A program made the translations under genes and the position numbers. Positions 21,836 to 32,721 of a stretch of DNA of 64,000 nucleotides are shown here, piece after piece; position 1 is the stretch's first letter; each line of letters starts with the position of its first letter. Where the stretch lies: contig OY783193.1 of NCBI GenBank assembly GCA_963678675.1, positions 19,700,977-19,764,976 on the forward strand. The letters run 5' to 3'. This DNA comes from Xiphydria camelus. Taxonomy: Eukaryota; Arthropoda; Insecta; Hymenoptera; Xiphydriidae. The notes below the pieces were generated by a model. The model did no database searches. It was not told the DNA's origin and saw only the letters and a list, made by a program, of their open reading frames with translations.

Positions 21836-24214
21836 ATTGAAGAGTGTAAATTCTAAAGGGTCTAAGTGCCAAAAATCGCAAAATGAGATATTGAACTAAA
21901 TCAGTACTGGTAATATATCAACAACTTTTAAAGGAAAAAATGTATTTATTCTTTAAATTCAGCTACATATGAATGATCTATATTGTAGGAATATACAATG
22001 AAACATAAATATATCCTTAGAAAAGAAAAAGATTTTGAAATTCGGTAAAAAGATCTAAGTGCCTTTACATGTTACATTTTGAAGGGTCTAAGTACCATTA
22101 GGCATTACATTCAAAAAGATGTTGCACCTCTCTTCTTTCCATTTACATTTTCAGCTATACTTCTGCTTCTTTGCATAGATGTCCTTTCAATTAGATTTTG
22201 GTAAAATCTGTAGTGTTGCAGTGGAATATAGTCCATCATGTCCCTTAAATTTTGTAGTTTTGCCCCGCTTATTCGATTCTCGCATTGAAGTTGTGGAATT
22301 TGAGCAGTTCGGATGTCCTCTATCCTTTTGCCCTTCTTCAAAACATTTGTCGTCTCCCAACCTTCAAGTTGATTGAAAGTTTTCTTCACTTTTACTGACG
22401 TCGGATTGTCTTTTGTTATCTGTATCCAGGAGACTTTTGATATATTTAGTTTGGTTGTACGTATGAAATCATCAGCAAATTGTTGCAGATTTTTTAAATC
22501 GTTTTCGTGCATGTGAATAACTTGAAATGGATTGCTATGCCTTGCTTCTTTAATAATTTTTTCAATGTATTGAGGTACATATAACTTGCATACTCGTTTC
22601 CGTTTTTCAATTTCGGCAAAGTCCCTGTCACACGGTAAATAGGAATGCCCATTCGCAAGGAATTTTTGGTCGATTTGTGTGAATTTTCCTATAGCAACTA
22701 GAAAGATGAGAACCATAAGTAACATCCTGTTTTTGTTCTGGCCGATACAGTTGTCGCTCCATATAATGAGCTTTTCTTTGGTGTCAAACATGTCGCGAGA
22801 AAGAAGTGCTTTCAATATTACGGATCCAACTTCATTACCTCCTCTTCCACTTAACGACTCGTCCCACAAACACATCATCCAAATGTTCGTCTCTAGAATG
22901 TGAAGTCCTAGGTTATAATTTGACAGTTGGCGGCTATAAAACATATCCCTGTGTGTTAGAGTAGGCGTGAAAATCACTTGCTCTAAATCCATTGCCATCA
23001 CCAAGGTATCGCTAGTTGGTTTTTGTGATTCAATGCTGTCTATCTTCAGCTGGTTTGTCGCCTTTTCAGCTTTGCGTTGATGCAATTTCAGTTTCAATTT
23101 ATAAGACCTCTTTTCTGACCCATCAGAGAACGCTTTCAGTTTACAGTTCAGTAAATCGCAGGTCGAGCATGTATCAGATTTCGGCTTTCCAAACCGAAGA
23201 TGGGGAAAATTTTTGTGAAATGTGTCCGAGTAAAATCTGTAGTTCACTTCAATGTCGGGATATTTTTTGCGAAAGGCTACAAACATACGGTTAATGTTAA
23301 GGTCAGGACTTAAAAATTCCCTTTGGGACTTGTTTCTGCTGTAATGGTTCTCTTCTCTTGGAAAGCTTTCTATGTGAGCTATCACCTGGTTTGTGCAATA
23401 TCTTGAGTGTATTCTCGAGGTTTATCGGCTTTGCCTCTATTATTCTGATATACACTGTCCCCCGATTTCTTTTTTTCGACGAGTCCTTGGATTTTCTTAT
23501 TACTCAACGCAAAGATATTAGCAAAAGTCTTACGACATACTGAAACATGCTTTCCTTTCCCATCTGGAATACCATAATGCATAGTCACTTAACGACGACT
23601 TTTTGTTGGACTGTCATAGGTTCCATGTCGCCGTCGACTTATTCTGCCACAGTGTATCAGGCCAAATAAGTACGTCTTCTGCTTTTTTGGGTTTTTGATC
23701 TTGTAAAAATCACGAAAAAGGCATCTACGTTGCTCTACACTAACACTTTGGCAGTTCAATTTGCAGCGACAAACAGACTGTAATACAAAATCGCGATATA
23801 AACGAATCGTTCTAACCTACAAATTTATGGAAAACTTACAGCGTCTGGAGCTCTCTTCGCAGGAACGTTAATTCCAGAATACATTGTGTACTCTGAACCA
23901 CTAGTTCCCAGTCGTCTTTTTTCTTGAATTACACTCTCTGTACCCCTTTTCCTTCGCTTCGAACCGCCACCGGCTTGTTCCTCCATTATTTTTACAGATA
24001 AACGTCAATGGCACATACACCCTTTTTAGGTTAAACATGCCGTGGCACTTACACCTGGCGCCACCCTTCGACACATCCCAAAGCCTCTACGTATGGTTTT
24101 TTTACATAGACCCTTTTCAGATGCATTGGGGTTCGCATTTACGACCGTATTCAAGCAAAATATATATTTTTGCAAAAATGGCACTTAGACCCTTTAGAAG
24201 TTATACTCTTCAAT
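21836..24214. mobile_element. 2379-bp DDE transposon, TA target duplication
   Basis: Terminal repeats start ATTGAAGAGT and run for about 40 bp with few mismatches. TA lies outside both ends (21834-21835, 24215-24216). Copies of a word like GGGTCTAAGTGCC cluster near both ends (21858, 22051, 22084; inverted at 24042 and 24181), likely transposase sites. It carries one spliced minus-strand transposase gene and sits inside another transposase gene, so it is the younger of the two. Confidence 0.8.
22111..23986 (-). pseudogene. DDE transposase-like protein (DUF7869-like), two exons, disabled
   Basis: Exon 1 (23986-23840) starts MEEQAGGGSKRRKRG and ends at a GTAAGT donor. The acceptor is at 23778 and exon 2 runs 23777-22111. 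It begins VCRCKLNCQSVSVEQRRCLF (zinc-binding Cys), continues with KTYLFGLIHCGR, an in-frame TAA near 23590, VSVCRKTF, a one-base shift near 23385, then HIESFP. Acidic residues of an RNase H fold are visible in VMAMDLEQ, IIWSDNCIGQNKN and CDRDFAEIEK. The C-terminus is a full 424-residue frame. The fold and motifs match insect DUF7869-type transposon proteins; the superfamily name is not certain. Stop plus shift make this copy non-functional. Confidence 0.7.
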
Positions 24215-24445
24215 TATCCTAACTGCCGGTGTATAATAGACTGTACTGAAATTCCAATGGATACTCCACCCACATTAGAGCAGAGAGTTTTGACTTATAC
24301 TCTAATTACAAGGGCAGATTCACATGCAAATTTCTAATGTGTATCACTTCAGACAGATATATTTGTAAAATTTCAAAGGCATATGGACCCAAGGCTACAG
24401 ATGCGTTTATCACGAATGATTCAGGTTTTTTGAATTTATTAGAAT

Positions 24446-24557
24446 CTGGAAGTTTTTAAGTATATAAATGTTCAGTTCCAACACTTATGAGCGAGTACAC
24501 TTTCATGCAAATCCAACAAATTCACAATTACTTCTCGCTTTACGCAATAGGCCTATA
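24446..24557. other. Short spacer, nothing recognised
   Basis: Follows the broken DDE_4 gene and runs up to the next foldback; probably the remaining 3' part of the THAP/DDE_4 element. Confidence 0.3.
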
Positions 24558-24917
24558 CAGGATATCCCGCGCAGAACCGACCAGTTGCAGGGACCTTGAA
24601 ATTTACCTTCGGCCGGGCTTGGTCGGTGCTCGAGTCATTGATACCGGTAGAAGTCGAGTCGGTAGTTAGAGTTGGTCTCAATTCGGGAGATCGAAACATC
24701 TAACCTCGAGATCGTGAATTTGTGAATAATGGAAATTACTCACCATTATTCACAAATTCACGATTTCGAGGTTAGACACTTCGTTCTCCCGAATTGACAC
24801 CAACTTTAACTACTGACTCGACTTCTACCTGTATAAATGACTCGAGTACTGACCAAGCCCGGCTGAAAGTAAATTTCAAGGTCCCTGCAACTTTGCGGTT
24901 CTACGCGGGACATACTG
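24558..24917. mobile_element. 360-bp foldback, CCGTATGTC-like terminus
   Basis: Palindrome with ends CAGGATATCCCGCG and complement of CAGTATGTCCCGCG, TA outside both ends. The arms contain GTCGAGTCGGTAGTTAGAG and TCAATTCGGGAGATCGAA and meet at AATAATGGAAATTACTC. Its interior is nearly the same as that of 61434-61777: a compact version without captured cargo. Confidence 0.85.
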
Positions 24918-25062
24918 TACACCCAGCATCTCCGATTCTGTCGCTAGTGACTTTCTAAAATGTCATTTTTAAACATATTAGCCAATGAACAATTACTTCT
25001 CATGCCCTCATTAGCTACGGTGGCGTTCACCCTCATTAATGAAAGCATGAGGATTAATTACA

Positions 25063-25255
25063 CAGCTCCACAAAAAAATCGAAAAAATGCTTCCTCTGAC
25101 CAGACCAGTATATCTTTATGTTTTTGGGGTCGCTGAATCCGAATCCGGTGTCCGTTTGTCTCCATCGCGTCACGTTCAAGGTCATTTCAAGGTCAAATCC
25201 TGGAAAAATAGTCAAATCTATTCAAATTATTATTCCTCTATATTTTTGACACATA
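25063..25255 (+). repeat. Terminal segment of the TCAAGGTCA foldback family
   Basis: Nearly identical to the left end of 19375-20310 (AAAAAATGCTTCCTCTG, GGGTCGCTGAATCCGAAT, CAAGGTCATTTCAAGGTCA). It abuts the decayed transposon gene that follows, so it may be one end of that element; related inverted sequence lies at 28470-28860. Confidence 0.65.
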
Positions 25256-25299
25256 CAAGACACATCCATGATGATAAAAATAAGCCGGACAGCTTTTGT

Positions 25300-27027
25300 T
25301 ATGTCTGCGGTTTATTTACCCCTCCTAAAACCAGAAAAAAATCAACGATAAATTTCAAGATGCATACGAATATTGTTTTTGATCTAAAATTTCGAATCAA
25401 GATAAAGACTGGGTCCCTCACACTGTCTGTGCCAATTGCTACAGAATTTTAAAGACACGTCACAGTACGAAGAACCTTTCTAATTTGACATTTTCATCAC
25501 CAGTCGTATGGAGCATACCAGACAGAAGAGAAGATTGTTTCTTCTGTATGACAGTTACAACAGGATATAATTCCAAAAACAGAAATCAAATCAAATATGT
25601 ATACACAAACAAAGTGAATCCAGCCATTACTATTCAACAGAATAGCGATCATCGGAAGAAACTTTTAGAAGACCCAGCTATTGATGTAAGTGAAGGAGTG
25701 TTTGATGAAGACAGTGACATGGAAGTGAATGCAAGTGATCTGGAATCAAGTTCAAGTGATGAGGAATTCAAAAAAAGGAATGAAGCACTACAGAAATTTA
25801 GCCAAGCCGAATTGAGTGATTTAGGTAGAGAGCTGGGTCTATCAAAGGAAGCACATGAGCTTTTAGCATCTAGGTTGAAAGAGAAAAATCTCTTGGATAA
25901 AGGCACTAAGATAACTGTATACATAGAAATCGTGAGAAAGAATTGAGAAAGTTCTTTATACAGGATAAGAAGTTAGATTTAGTGTATTGTGACAATGTCA
26001 CCGGACTAATTAATAGTTTGGGGACTGGAGTATATAAGCTAGAAGAGGGACGTCTTTTCATAGTCTCCTCAGTCCGTAGTCTAAAAGCTATACTACTCCA
26101 CAACACGAACATTCTAGCTCCGGTACCTATAGCTCATTCAACAGCCTTGAAGGAATCTTATGATAACGTGAGTATAGTTTTTGATAAAAAAAATACTCTG
26201 ATCATAGCTGGCCTCTTTGTGGTGATTTAAAAATGATAGGGATCGTTCTCGGGATGCAAAGTGGAAACATAAAATATTCCTGCTTTTTATGTCTCTTTGA
26301 CAGCAGAGATCGATCAAATCACTATAAAAAGAAGGAATGGCCAGAGCGCAAGTCTTTAGAACCCGGATCACCAAATGTTTTGAAATCGCCTCTTGTGGAT
26401 GTATCAAAAATTTTAATTCCACCTTTACATCTCAAACTTGGCCTAATGACTCAGTTCGTTAAAGCTTTGGATAAGCCGGGCGAATGTTTTAAATATATTG
26501 CGCAGAAAATGCATACACTCTCTCTCTCTCTCTCTCTCTCAGTGATGCCATATTAGAGGCAGGTATTTTTGACGGCCCGAAAATTCGGCAACTATTTAAC
26601 GATGTCACTTTTACAGATCATGACGAAAACGGAGCGAGCTGCACGGATAAGTTTTCGTGATGTATGCCAGAATTTCCTTGGAAATAAGAAAAGTACAAAT
26701 TATAAGAAGCTGGTGAGTGACATGATACAACAATTTCAAGTTCTATGTTGCAATATGACTATTAAAATGTATTTCTTAGATTCACATATCGATTTTTTTC
26801 CAAAAAAACTAGGTCACTTCAGTGAAGAACATGGAGAAAGGTGCCATCAAGACATGAAGGACATGGAAAAACGATATCAAGGGACGTGGGGTGTCAATAT
26901 GATGGCAGACTATTGCTGGAGTTTGAAACGAAATGTTGTGAAGGATAGGAAAAGTAATAAGCGACGTTCACTCCGTCGATCGTTTGAAGACAAGCAAGTT
27001 AGGTATCACAAACGAAGTAAGGACTAA
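25300..27027 (+). pseudogene. Decayed transposon-associated gene, superfamily not assigned
   Basis: Successive frames read as one protein. A Cys-rich head: FCYVCGLFTPP, then after a shift near 25400 VPHTVCANCYRIL, then DCFFC. An acidic stretch (DEDSDMEVNASDLESSSSDE). After a shift near 25925, DLVYCDNVTGLINSLG, LLHNTNILAPVPIAHS. After a shift near 26235, GIVLGMQSGNIKYSCFLCL. Finally SFRDVCQNFLGNKKS and HFSEEHGERCHQDMKD, MMADYCWSLKR. This set of blocks recurs in uncharacterised insect repeat-borne proteins; I cannot name the superfamily. At least four frame breaks plus a (TC)n tract at 26519-26540 show decay. Confidence 0.55.
26519..26540 (+). repeat. (TC)n microsatellite
   Basis: Eleven CT/TC units inside the decayed transposon gene at one of its frame breaks. 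Confidence 0.9.
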
Positions 27028-27166
27028 TGAAATTTTCTTTTATTCATTTTCCTTTTCGTATTTATTCAATTTTTATTATTTTTATTCGTTGTTATCGGTC
27101 TTATTATTAGTGAGAGGCAAGGGGAACTCACGTTAAAAAAGTACCCCAAGGGAACAGAAACTTACT

Positions 27167-28152
27167 ACCCAGGTAGCACACTGACGTTAGAATAACGTCT
27201 CAGACGTCATTTTTTGGTCAGTATAGGGTTTCAGACGTCAATTGTCGTAATATTAACGTCACAGAGACGTCATATTTACGACGTACCTTGGACGTCAAAA
27301 TTCAACGTCTTTTTGACGGAACTTTTCTGCCATTTTTAATGACGAACGAGACTTAGAAAAATTTCGATCTCCTGCATATAGGTATAGGGACTTAAAAATT
27401 TATTTGCGAATAAATGGACAAAAATTGTAATTTGTTCAATTATTAAATCAATAAATTATTTCATTTCGTGTCTCCAGAGTATGTTGAGCAAATTATAAAC
27501 TATACTGTTTATTAAAAAGCACAGATTATTAAAGTAAATGAAAGACAATCAATTAATGTAGGATGAATTAATATTCATATAATTATTTATTTATTTATTT
27601 ATATTTATTTATTATTTATATCTTGCATAAACGCAAATTGATATTAATATCAATTTGCGTCTATGCAAGAATATTTATCAAAAGACACAATCATACATTT
27701 AGAAAAATGTTGAGAAAAGAATAATACAATTATAAAATCTTATTTATTCAAGCTCTTTCTTATTGACAGGAAAAGCAATATACATTTATTCATCAAACTT
27801 CATAGGAACACCGATAGTAAAAATATTCTTAACCACAGGAGCGTGCAGCAGATGAGGACTCGAGGACACCGACCGATCAACGAAGTTAAGCAGCGAAAAG
27901 TGCGGACACTAGTTGGATGGGTGACCGCTCACGATGAAAAGATATACGTCAAACCTAACCTTTTAGAACCGTTATTTTTTACGTCATCACGACGTCCGGT
28001 AGAACGTCATTATGACGTGATTTTTCTGACGTCGTGTGGATGTGCAATTAAGCCGTCTTTGCGACGTTAAAATGACGTCATATTTTTCGTCATCTGACGT
28101 GAGAACTGACCTTCAAAAAACGCCATTTCGACGTTGATATGCTACCTGGGTA
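27167..28152. mobile_element. 986-bp TIR element, ACCCAGGTAGCA ends, GACGTC-rich
   Basis: ACCCAGGTAGCA at the left and TGCTACCTGGGT at the right. The outer 150-200 bp on each side are packed with GACGTC/TGACGTCA words (CRE-like palindromes); the middle is AT-rich with a hairpin at 27620-27670. A 5S rRNA-like segment lies at 27860-27937. No transposase frame. Confidence 0.7.
27860..27937 (+). repeat. 5S rRNA-derived segment inside a TIR element
   Basis: CCGATCAACGAAGTTAAGCA then TTGGATGGGTGACCGC reproduce the order and spacing of the 5S rRNA internal promoter (A-box and C-box region). The 5' and 3' stems of a complete 5S molecule are not recognisable, so this is a fragment rather than a gene. 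It may come from a 5S-headed SINE (SINE3) or a captured 5S copy. Confidence 0.75.
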
Positions 28153-28188
28153 CGTCCACCTCATTGTTCCGGGGTTAGGCTGATAGTA

Positions 28189-28206
28189 CGGGGGGGGGGG
28201 GGGGGG
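28189..28206 (+). repeat. Poly-G run
   Basis: About 17 consecutive G. Exact length is likely to be unreliable. Confidence 0.8.
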
Positions 28207-28469
28207 TTAGCATAAAATATCATTACCTTACACGACTACGGTGCCAATGAATTACTAGGTTATGCGGTCACGAGGTTGGAAGGTCATGGTGTTATGAAAT
28301 TTATCATTTGAGTGGTTAAAGTACATATATGGCTCGTACATACTAAGTTTCGAGGTTTAATGATATATAAGTCTCCTTCTTACAGCGTTATGAGGTAAAG
28401 GGTTTATGAGGTCTATGGGTTATGGAGTTTAAGCATTTAATGGCTTTGGGGTTTTTTGTGTTGAATAAT

Positions 28470-28860
28470 TATTGCTGGATTTTTACCTTGAAATGAACTT
28501 GACCCTGATATACTGGATTCAAACGAACCTCGGATTCTAACTCAATGACCTCGAAAACATATTGACGTAGTAGTTCATTCCCGTGAAGACACATTTTCTT
28601 ATTTTTGCAATTGTCATATGAACCTTCCATGCAATAACATGAAATGACCTTGAAATGACCTTTGGGGGTTATGTTATCAAAAAAATTGAATACATATCTA
28701 GACGTAAAATTTCCCGTTCTTTCAGAATCTGCAGTCAAACATTCATTTTTGGCATAATAAATACATTTGACCTTGAATTGACCTTGAACTTGACCTTGTC
28801 GGATCAAACGGACATCGGATTTGGATTCAGCAACCTAAAAAATATATAGGAATAATAATT
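28470..28860 (-). repeat. Diverged copy of the TCAAGGTCA repeat family
   Basis: Contains TGACCTTGAAATGACCTT and three further TGACCTTG words at 28767-28800, plus ATCCGAAT-type blocks shared inverted with 19375 and 25063. No gene. Confidence 0.55.
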
Positions 28861-29303
28861 TGGATCGATTTGACAATTTTTCCAGGATTTGGTTCTTTGG
28901 GTTCTTTGGCTTTCTTGCTCTTTCTATTTTCTCTACCTGTTCTTCTTTCTTCCTACGAATATTTTCTTTTTCCTTTTGGTCTGTCAAAATTGTACTCTGT
29001 CCTCTTTTTCTTCCTCGTCGTCCGTCTTTTCGTGGCACTGCTATCGGGAAACTTCGAAAAACTGCCGGAGATAAGAAATTGCTGGTAGAAGTTTCCTGCT
29101 GGATAATTTCATGCGAAATAGCCTGGTCTTGCTCTGTGTTTGCTTCTTTTATAATATTTTCATGTCTGTCAGTTACGCTTGCAGTTAAAAAATCGACTTC
29201 AGAAAACATATCCGGGTTAAAAGGGAAAATGCCGCTCTTCTTCAATCCAAAAATTATATTCATAGGTGTTTCAAGGTACACGCAATTGTCTGCCACAACG
29301 TAG
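28835..29303 (-). pseudogene. Pogo-like (DDE_1) transposase, C-terminal fragment
   Basis: The minus frame reads FGLKKSGIFPFNPDMF, then VDFLTASVTDRHE, then a low-complexity linker and RKDGRRGRKRGQSTIL with a KEKENIRRKKEEQ coiled tail. The SGIxPFNPDxF block followed by S-V-TDR is the end of the DDE_1 domain in pogo/Tigger/jerky-like transposases. The catalytic part is missing. A pogo-style terminus lies at 29651-29677, so 28835-29677 is probably one end of a truncated element. Confidence 0.65.
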
Positions 29304-29650
29304 ACGCACTACATACTTATGAAAGATCCATATTTTCTACACAGTACATGAATTAATTCAATTTTTCGATTAAGGATTCTTTTTCAGTATAAAACGAACT
29401 ACTAATTGGAATTTATTTTAGTAAGAGAGTATCAAATTAAAATGCAATAAATTCACTGACAAAGAAGTCACTGCATTTTACTTTATGTACCGCAAAAGTT
29501 AATTTTATTTTTAATTCAAAGGATCATGAATTGTACACAACGAAAACTTAGCCATTCATGTATCACGATGGTAGAGAATATTGATGTAATTTATTTAGAA
29601 TTTTTGTATCAACCACTTTTAAGTAACTTTGACTGTCTCAACCTATACGC

Positions 29651-29677
29651 TGTCTCAACGTAGGCCACTCTGCCCTA
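29651..29677 (-). mobile_element. Pogo-like terminal inverted repeat
   Basis: Inverted match to the terminus at 12614 (GGGGAGAGTGGCC style; here CAGAGTGGCCTACGTTGAG on the minus strand). It bounds the C-terminal transposase fragment at 28835-29303. Confidence 0.5.
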
Positions 29678-30045
29678 CTTTATTGGAATTGTGTTGCGGT
29701 GGTCTATGACCAGCATCTAAAACGGCATGCAGTAGAGAGGTTGAAGGGTAATGAACACTAATGAGCTATATATATCGCGGTGATGCTAATTATTAAGAAT
29801 CGATATTCAAAATTCCGACCATCGTTTGTCGGAACAGTGATATTTGAAAAGCTGATCATGACCTGCAATATTCGTATAGGTGAGACATATTCACCAGGAT
29901 GTAAGAGCAATATAACTAGTTTAATACAGCAGAGCGTACGGTCGCAAGTAAAAGATATACTACTTAAAAGTCTCCTAGCTCTGGTACATTTTTTGAGTCT
30001 ATGGCAATGGTAACTTTTGATCAGGAGGTCATAAATTACAATATA

Positions 30046-30986
30046 CGAGGGGGGACCCAAAAGAAACGGGAATTTGGTCATAACTTCTTTATTTCTTAAT
30101 ATTTTTACACCAAATTTGTATCACCCCTTCAAAGTATTCTCCCTTGACCACAACGCACCTCTGCAAACGATCCTTCCATTGTACAAAACATTTTTTAAAT
30201 TCACTTATCGGAATGTTCTTTAGGCCTTCCAGCGATTTTTGTTTTACCTCCTCCACAGTGGCAAAACTGCTGCTGCTGCTTTGTTTCGGGGTCGTATCCA
30301 TAACACCACGATTCATCACTAGTAATCACCTTGGAAAAAAATTCAGGGTCCTCTTTGAGCTGATTTTGAAGCTCAAAACATGCCTAAAGTCGACGCTCCC
30401 TTTGCTCGCCTGTGAGAAGGCGAGGGACAAATTTGGCTGCAACTCTTCTCATGTGCAAATCTTCGGATAAAATCCTCTGAATTGAACTCAATGATATTCC
30501 AGACATCTCACAGAGTTGATCAATGGTTCGGCGACGGTCTTCACGAATGAGAGCATTGATTTTGTCGACGTTTTCGTCACTTCTTGACGTTGAGGGGCGT
30601 CCTGAACGGGGTTGGTCTTCAATAGACATTTCTCCATTTTTAAAACGTGAAAACCACTCGTAGACTCTGGTTTTACTTAGGGCAGCATCCCCATAAGCAG
30701 TCTTAAGCATTACAATAGTTTCCGCGGCCGATTTCCCCAACAGGAAACAAAATTTCACAGCCGCGCGTTGCTCTCGACAATCGGTCATCACGTTTTCAGC
30801 GAAATGGAAAAAAAAAGTTGTTTCACTAACAAAATTCCCACGGACGAACCGATGCACTCACAGCGACAGAACTTCGCACATTAACTCAGGAGACGTGTCC
30901 CTAACGGGCATCTGGTCGAACAATGAGTTTCCCCACTCTCCCTCCCCGCCGCAGCCCAATTCCCGTTACTTTTGGGTCCCCCCTCG
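30046..30986 (-). mobile_element. Mariner element, internally deleted, 941 bp
   Basis: TIRs of 29 bp with one mismatch, starting CGAGGGGGGACCCAAAAG, with TA outside both ends. The intact site is visible in repeat copy A near 5380. The element is shorter than a standard 1.3-kb mariner because the middle of the transposase is missing. Confidence 0.9.
30089..30857 (-). pseudogene. Mariner transposase, internal deletion
   Basis: 30857-30384 encodes the N-terminal DNA-binding half: helix-turn-helix 1 (EQRAAVKFCFLLGKSAAET), the linker EDQPRSGRPSTS, and helix-turn-helix 2 (TIDQLCEMSGISLSSIQRIL). Past a stop, VITSDESWCYGYDPETK holds the first catalytic Asp. The sequence then jumps to the C-terminus (SFATVEEVKQKSLEGL ... 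QWKDRLQRCVVVKGEYF), losing the second and third Asp. The break is in a run of CAG/AGC triplets. It cannot transpose by itself. Confidence 0.85.
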
Positions 30987-32370
30987 TATGTAAAGTACGC
31001 GAGGATTTCAGTACTGAACCAGTTTCCATAAGATTTGTGCACTAAAACAATGCAGATACCTACACGAAAAAAATTAGAAAAAATTAGAAAAATCAGACAT
31101 TAAGAAATAAATATCTATGCGCACGCACACACTCGCGCATAAGTAAATGGAGACAAACACGTGCTCACAAGATCGCACATGATCTTGAATGCGTGCTTGA
31201 ATTGGCTGAAGAAGAGCGTATGGTTTCGAGTAAAAAGCGGTAATTTTAAAGTCTCCCCCTCCCAGAACTGCTTATTTTTTGTCTGACCAGGTGATACCTG
31301 AATCATTAGCTCATCAAGTACAAAATACGTGATTTTGAGCAAAATTGACAGAAAACCTGATTTTACGTGATTATTTCGATCCAATGGACCGTACGACGGA
31401 AAGCAAAAAGTATGAACTTTAAGGTCTCAAAACTCAAAAACTGCCCATTTTCCGTTGTTGAGGCAATGATAACTTTTGGTCAAAATATTAAGATCTACAA
31501 CATATGTGCCCAGCCAAATCCACCGGGACCCAGTTCCCATAAGGTTTGTTTGTATTTTTTGGACGTGCCACCAAATCAAAAAAATCTGAAAAAATTGAGA
31601 ATAATAATGATGCGAAGACGCGTTTATATAAACAAAATTATGATAGCACCTTTTCAAGCAGTGGTGGAAAGAGCACTTTTTAAAATGGTTTTTTTTTAAT
31701 TTGAATTTCGCGCCAAATGCGACACAATATTTTTTCTGAGTTCTCTTTAAGGATTCCTATGTTCCAGAATTTTTTCCAATTTTTTGGTCCATTACGTGAG
31801 CAGTAAGAAATATTTAATGTTCAACTACATTTCTCGAAAAATCTCAGCTCCTTCTGGACTTTTTGGAATAGTAAAATTGCTAAAATTTTCTCACATCCGA
31901 GAGAGTGTTTTGGTGCCCATTTCGTGTTATTTCCTTTATAGGCATTTTTCAAGTGCTTATCCGGCTAGACCCTTTGATACAACAGTCTACAGAAGTTTTT
32001 TTTTTTAATTTTTAAACATGAAGAGATACAAAAAAACAATTACTGTTCTTGTTTAGACATAGATACACTTTACATTTTGTACACATCACACTGGTAAGCC
32101 CTTTGCAGCTTACTATTTTGCACCTTTGTCGATTATTTTGTATATGTGGCCAGTGCTCACAAACATCCCTTCTTACATTCAAATCAATAGTTTGTAGTAG
32201 GATCACTAAATGGCGACACGACAATGTTATTGAATAGGAGAATGTTACACAAACGATATAATGGTCACACAAAGTTCAAATGTAATTAGAGATACAAATT
32301 ATGTACCTAATTATTAAAGGAACGTTACATATTTGTAACAAGGGGCGTTAAGAGGTTAATCCTGATGAAC

Positions 32371-32721
32371 TTATAAGAGCCTCTTTGACGCACATTTTCC
32401 GTCCTTCTCGAACTTGTCCAGTTGGAGTGTGCGACAGAAAAACTCTTTGGAGTCACCAGTGTTAATCCGCGTTTTCACTCGACTCGCACGTTTTGGAAGT
32501 AGACAATCATTTAGCCCCCAAGTAGCAAAAGATATCTGTCAGACATCTATACGCTGTCTGCTCCAGACAGCGCCGCTGAGGAGGAGGAGGAGGAGGAGGA
32601 GGAGGGGGAACAAAACATTACATTTCAGCCTGGAAAAAATATAAGGCAGCAGTAACTTTACAATTCATTTAATAATTGTTATTTTAGTGGGTGGGCCAAC
32701 TGAAGCGGGACGGGGCTCGTA
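32371..32721. other. Non-coding with (GGA)n microsatellite
   Basis: A (GAG/GGA)n tract lies at about 32578-32606. The rest has no recognised feature. Confidence 0.5.

Larger units (their letters stand above)
20955..24445 (+). pseudogene. THAP plus DDE_4 transposase, split by another transposon
   Basis: 20955-21188 encodes the second half of a THAP zinc finger (CCAHF ... YIPTIFP). 21256-21570 is a linker; a one-base shift in a T run near 21553 leads to 21555-21835, a helix-turn-helix of the DDE_4 type (LGISFCALGCLFHIHSST, then FWPSKE). A 2.38-kb transposon follows. The same protein resumes at 24217 with NCRCIIDCTE (first catalytic Asp) and, after decay, AYGPKATDAF and DSGFL. Removing the insert with one TA copy restores the frame. 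The last catalytic residues are not seen. The gene is dead; the exact superfamily (ISL2EU-like or THAP-Harbinger-like) is uncertain. Confidence 0.7.
29780..32370 (-). repeat. Long dispersed repeat, copy B (inverted relative to 4231-5640)
   Basis: Matches copy A in the opposite orientation through blocks such as GACATATTCACC, GAGTCTATGGCAATGGTAAC and CACCGGGACCCAGTTCCCAT. It is interrupted by a mariner element (30046-30986). Both copies end near TTAAGAGGTTAATC. No coding family recognised. Confidence 0.7.

Noticed and set aside
22111..23385. Independent 424-codon gene starting at 23385
   Set aside because: The apparent start is GTG, and homologous upstream sequence continues in another frame to 23777 and a separate exon at 23840-23986, so it is part of a longer, frame-shifted gene.
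27860..27937. Functional 5S rRNA gene
   Set aside because: Only the internal control region is recognisable; terminal stems and a terminator are missing and it lies inside a transposon.
28189..28206. Poly-G run as a possible G-quadruplex or recoding signal
   Set aside because: A single homopolymer with likely sequencing-length uncertainty; no gene crosses it.
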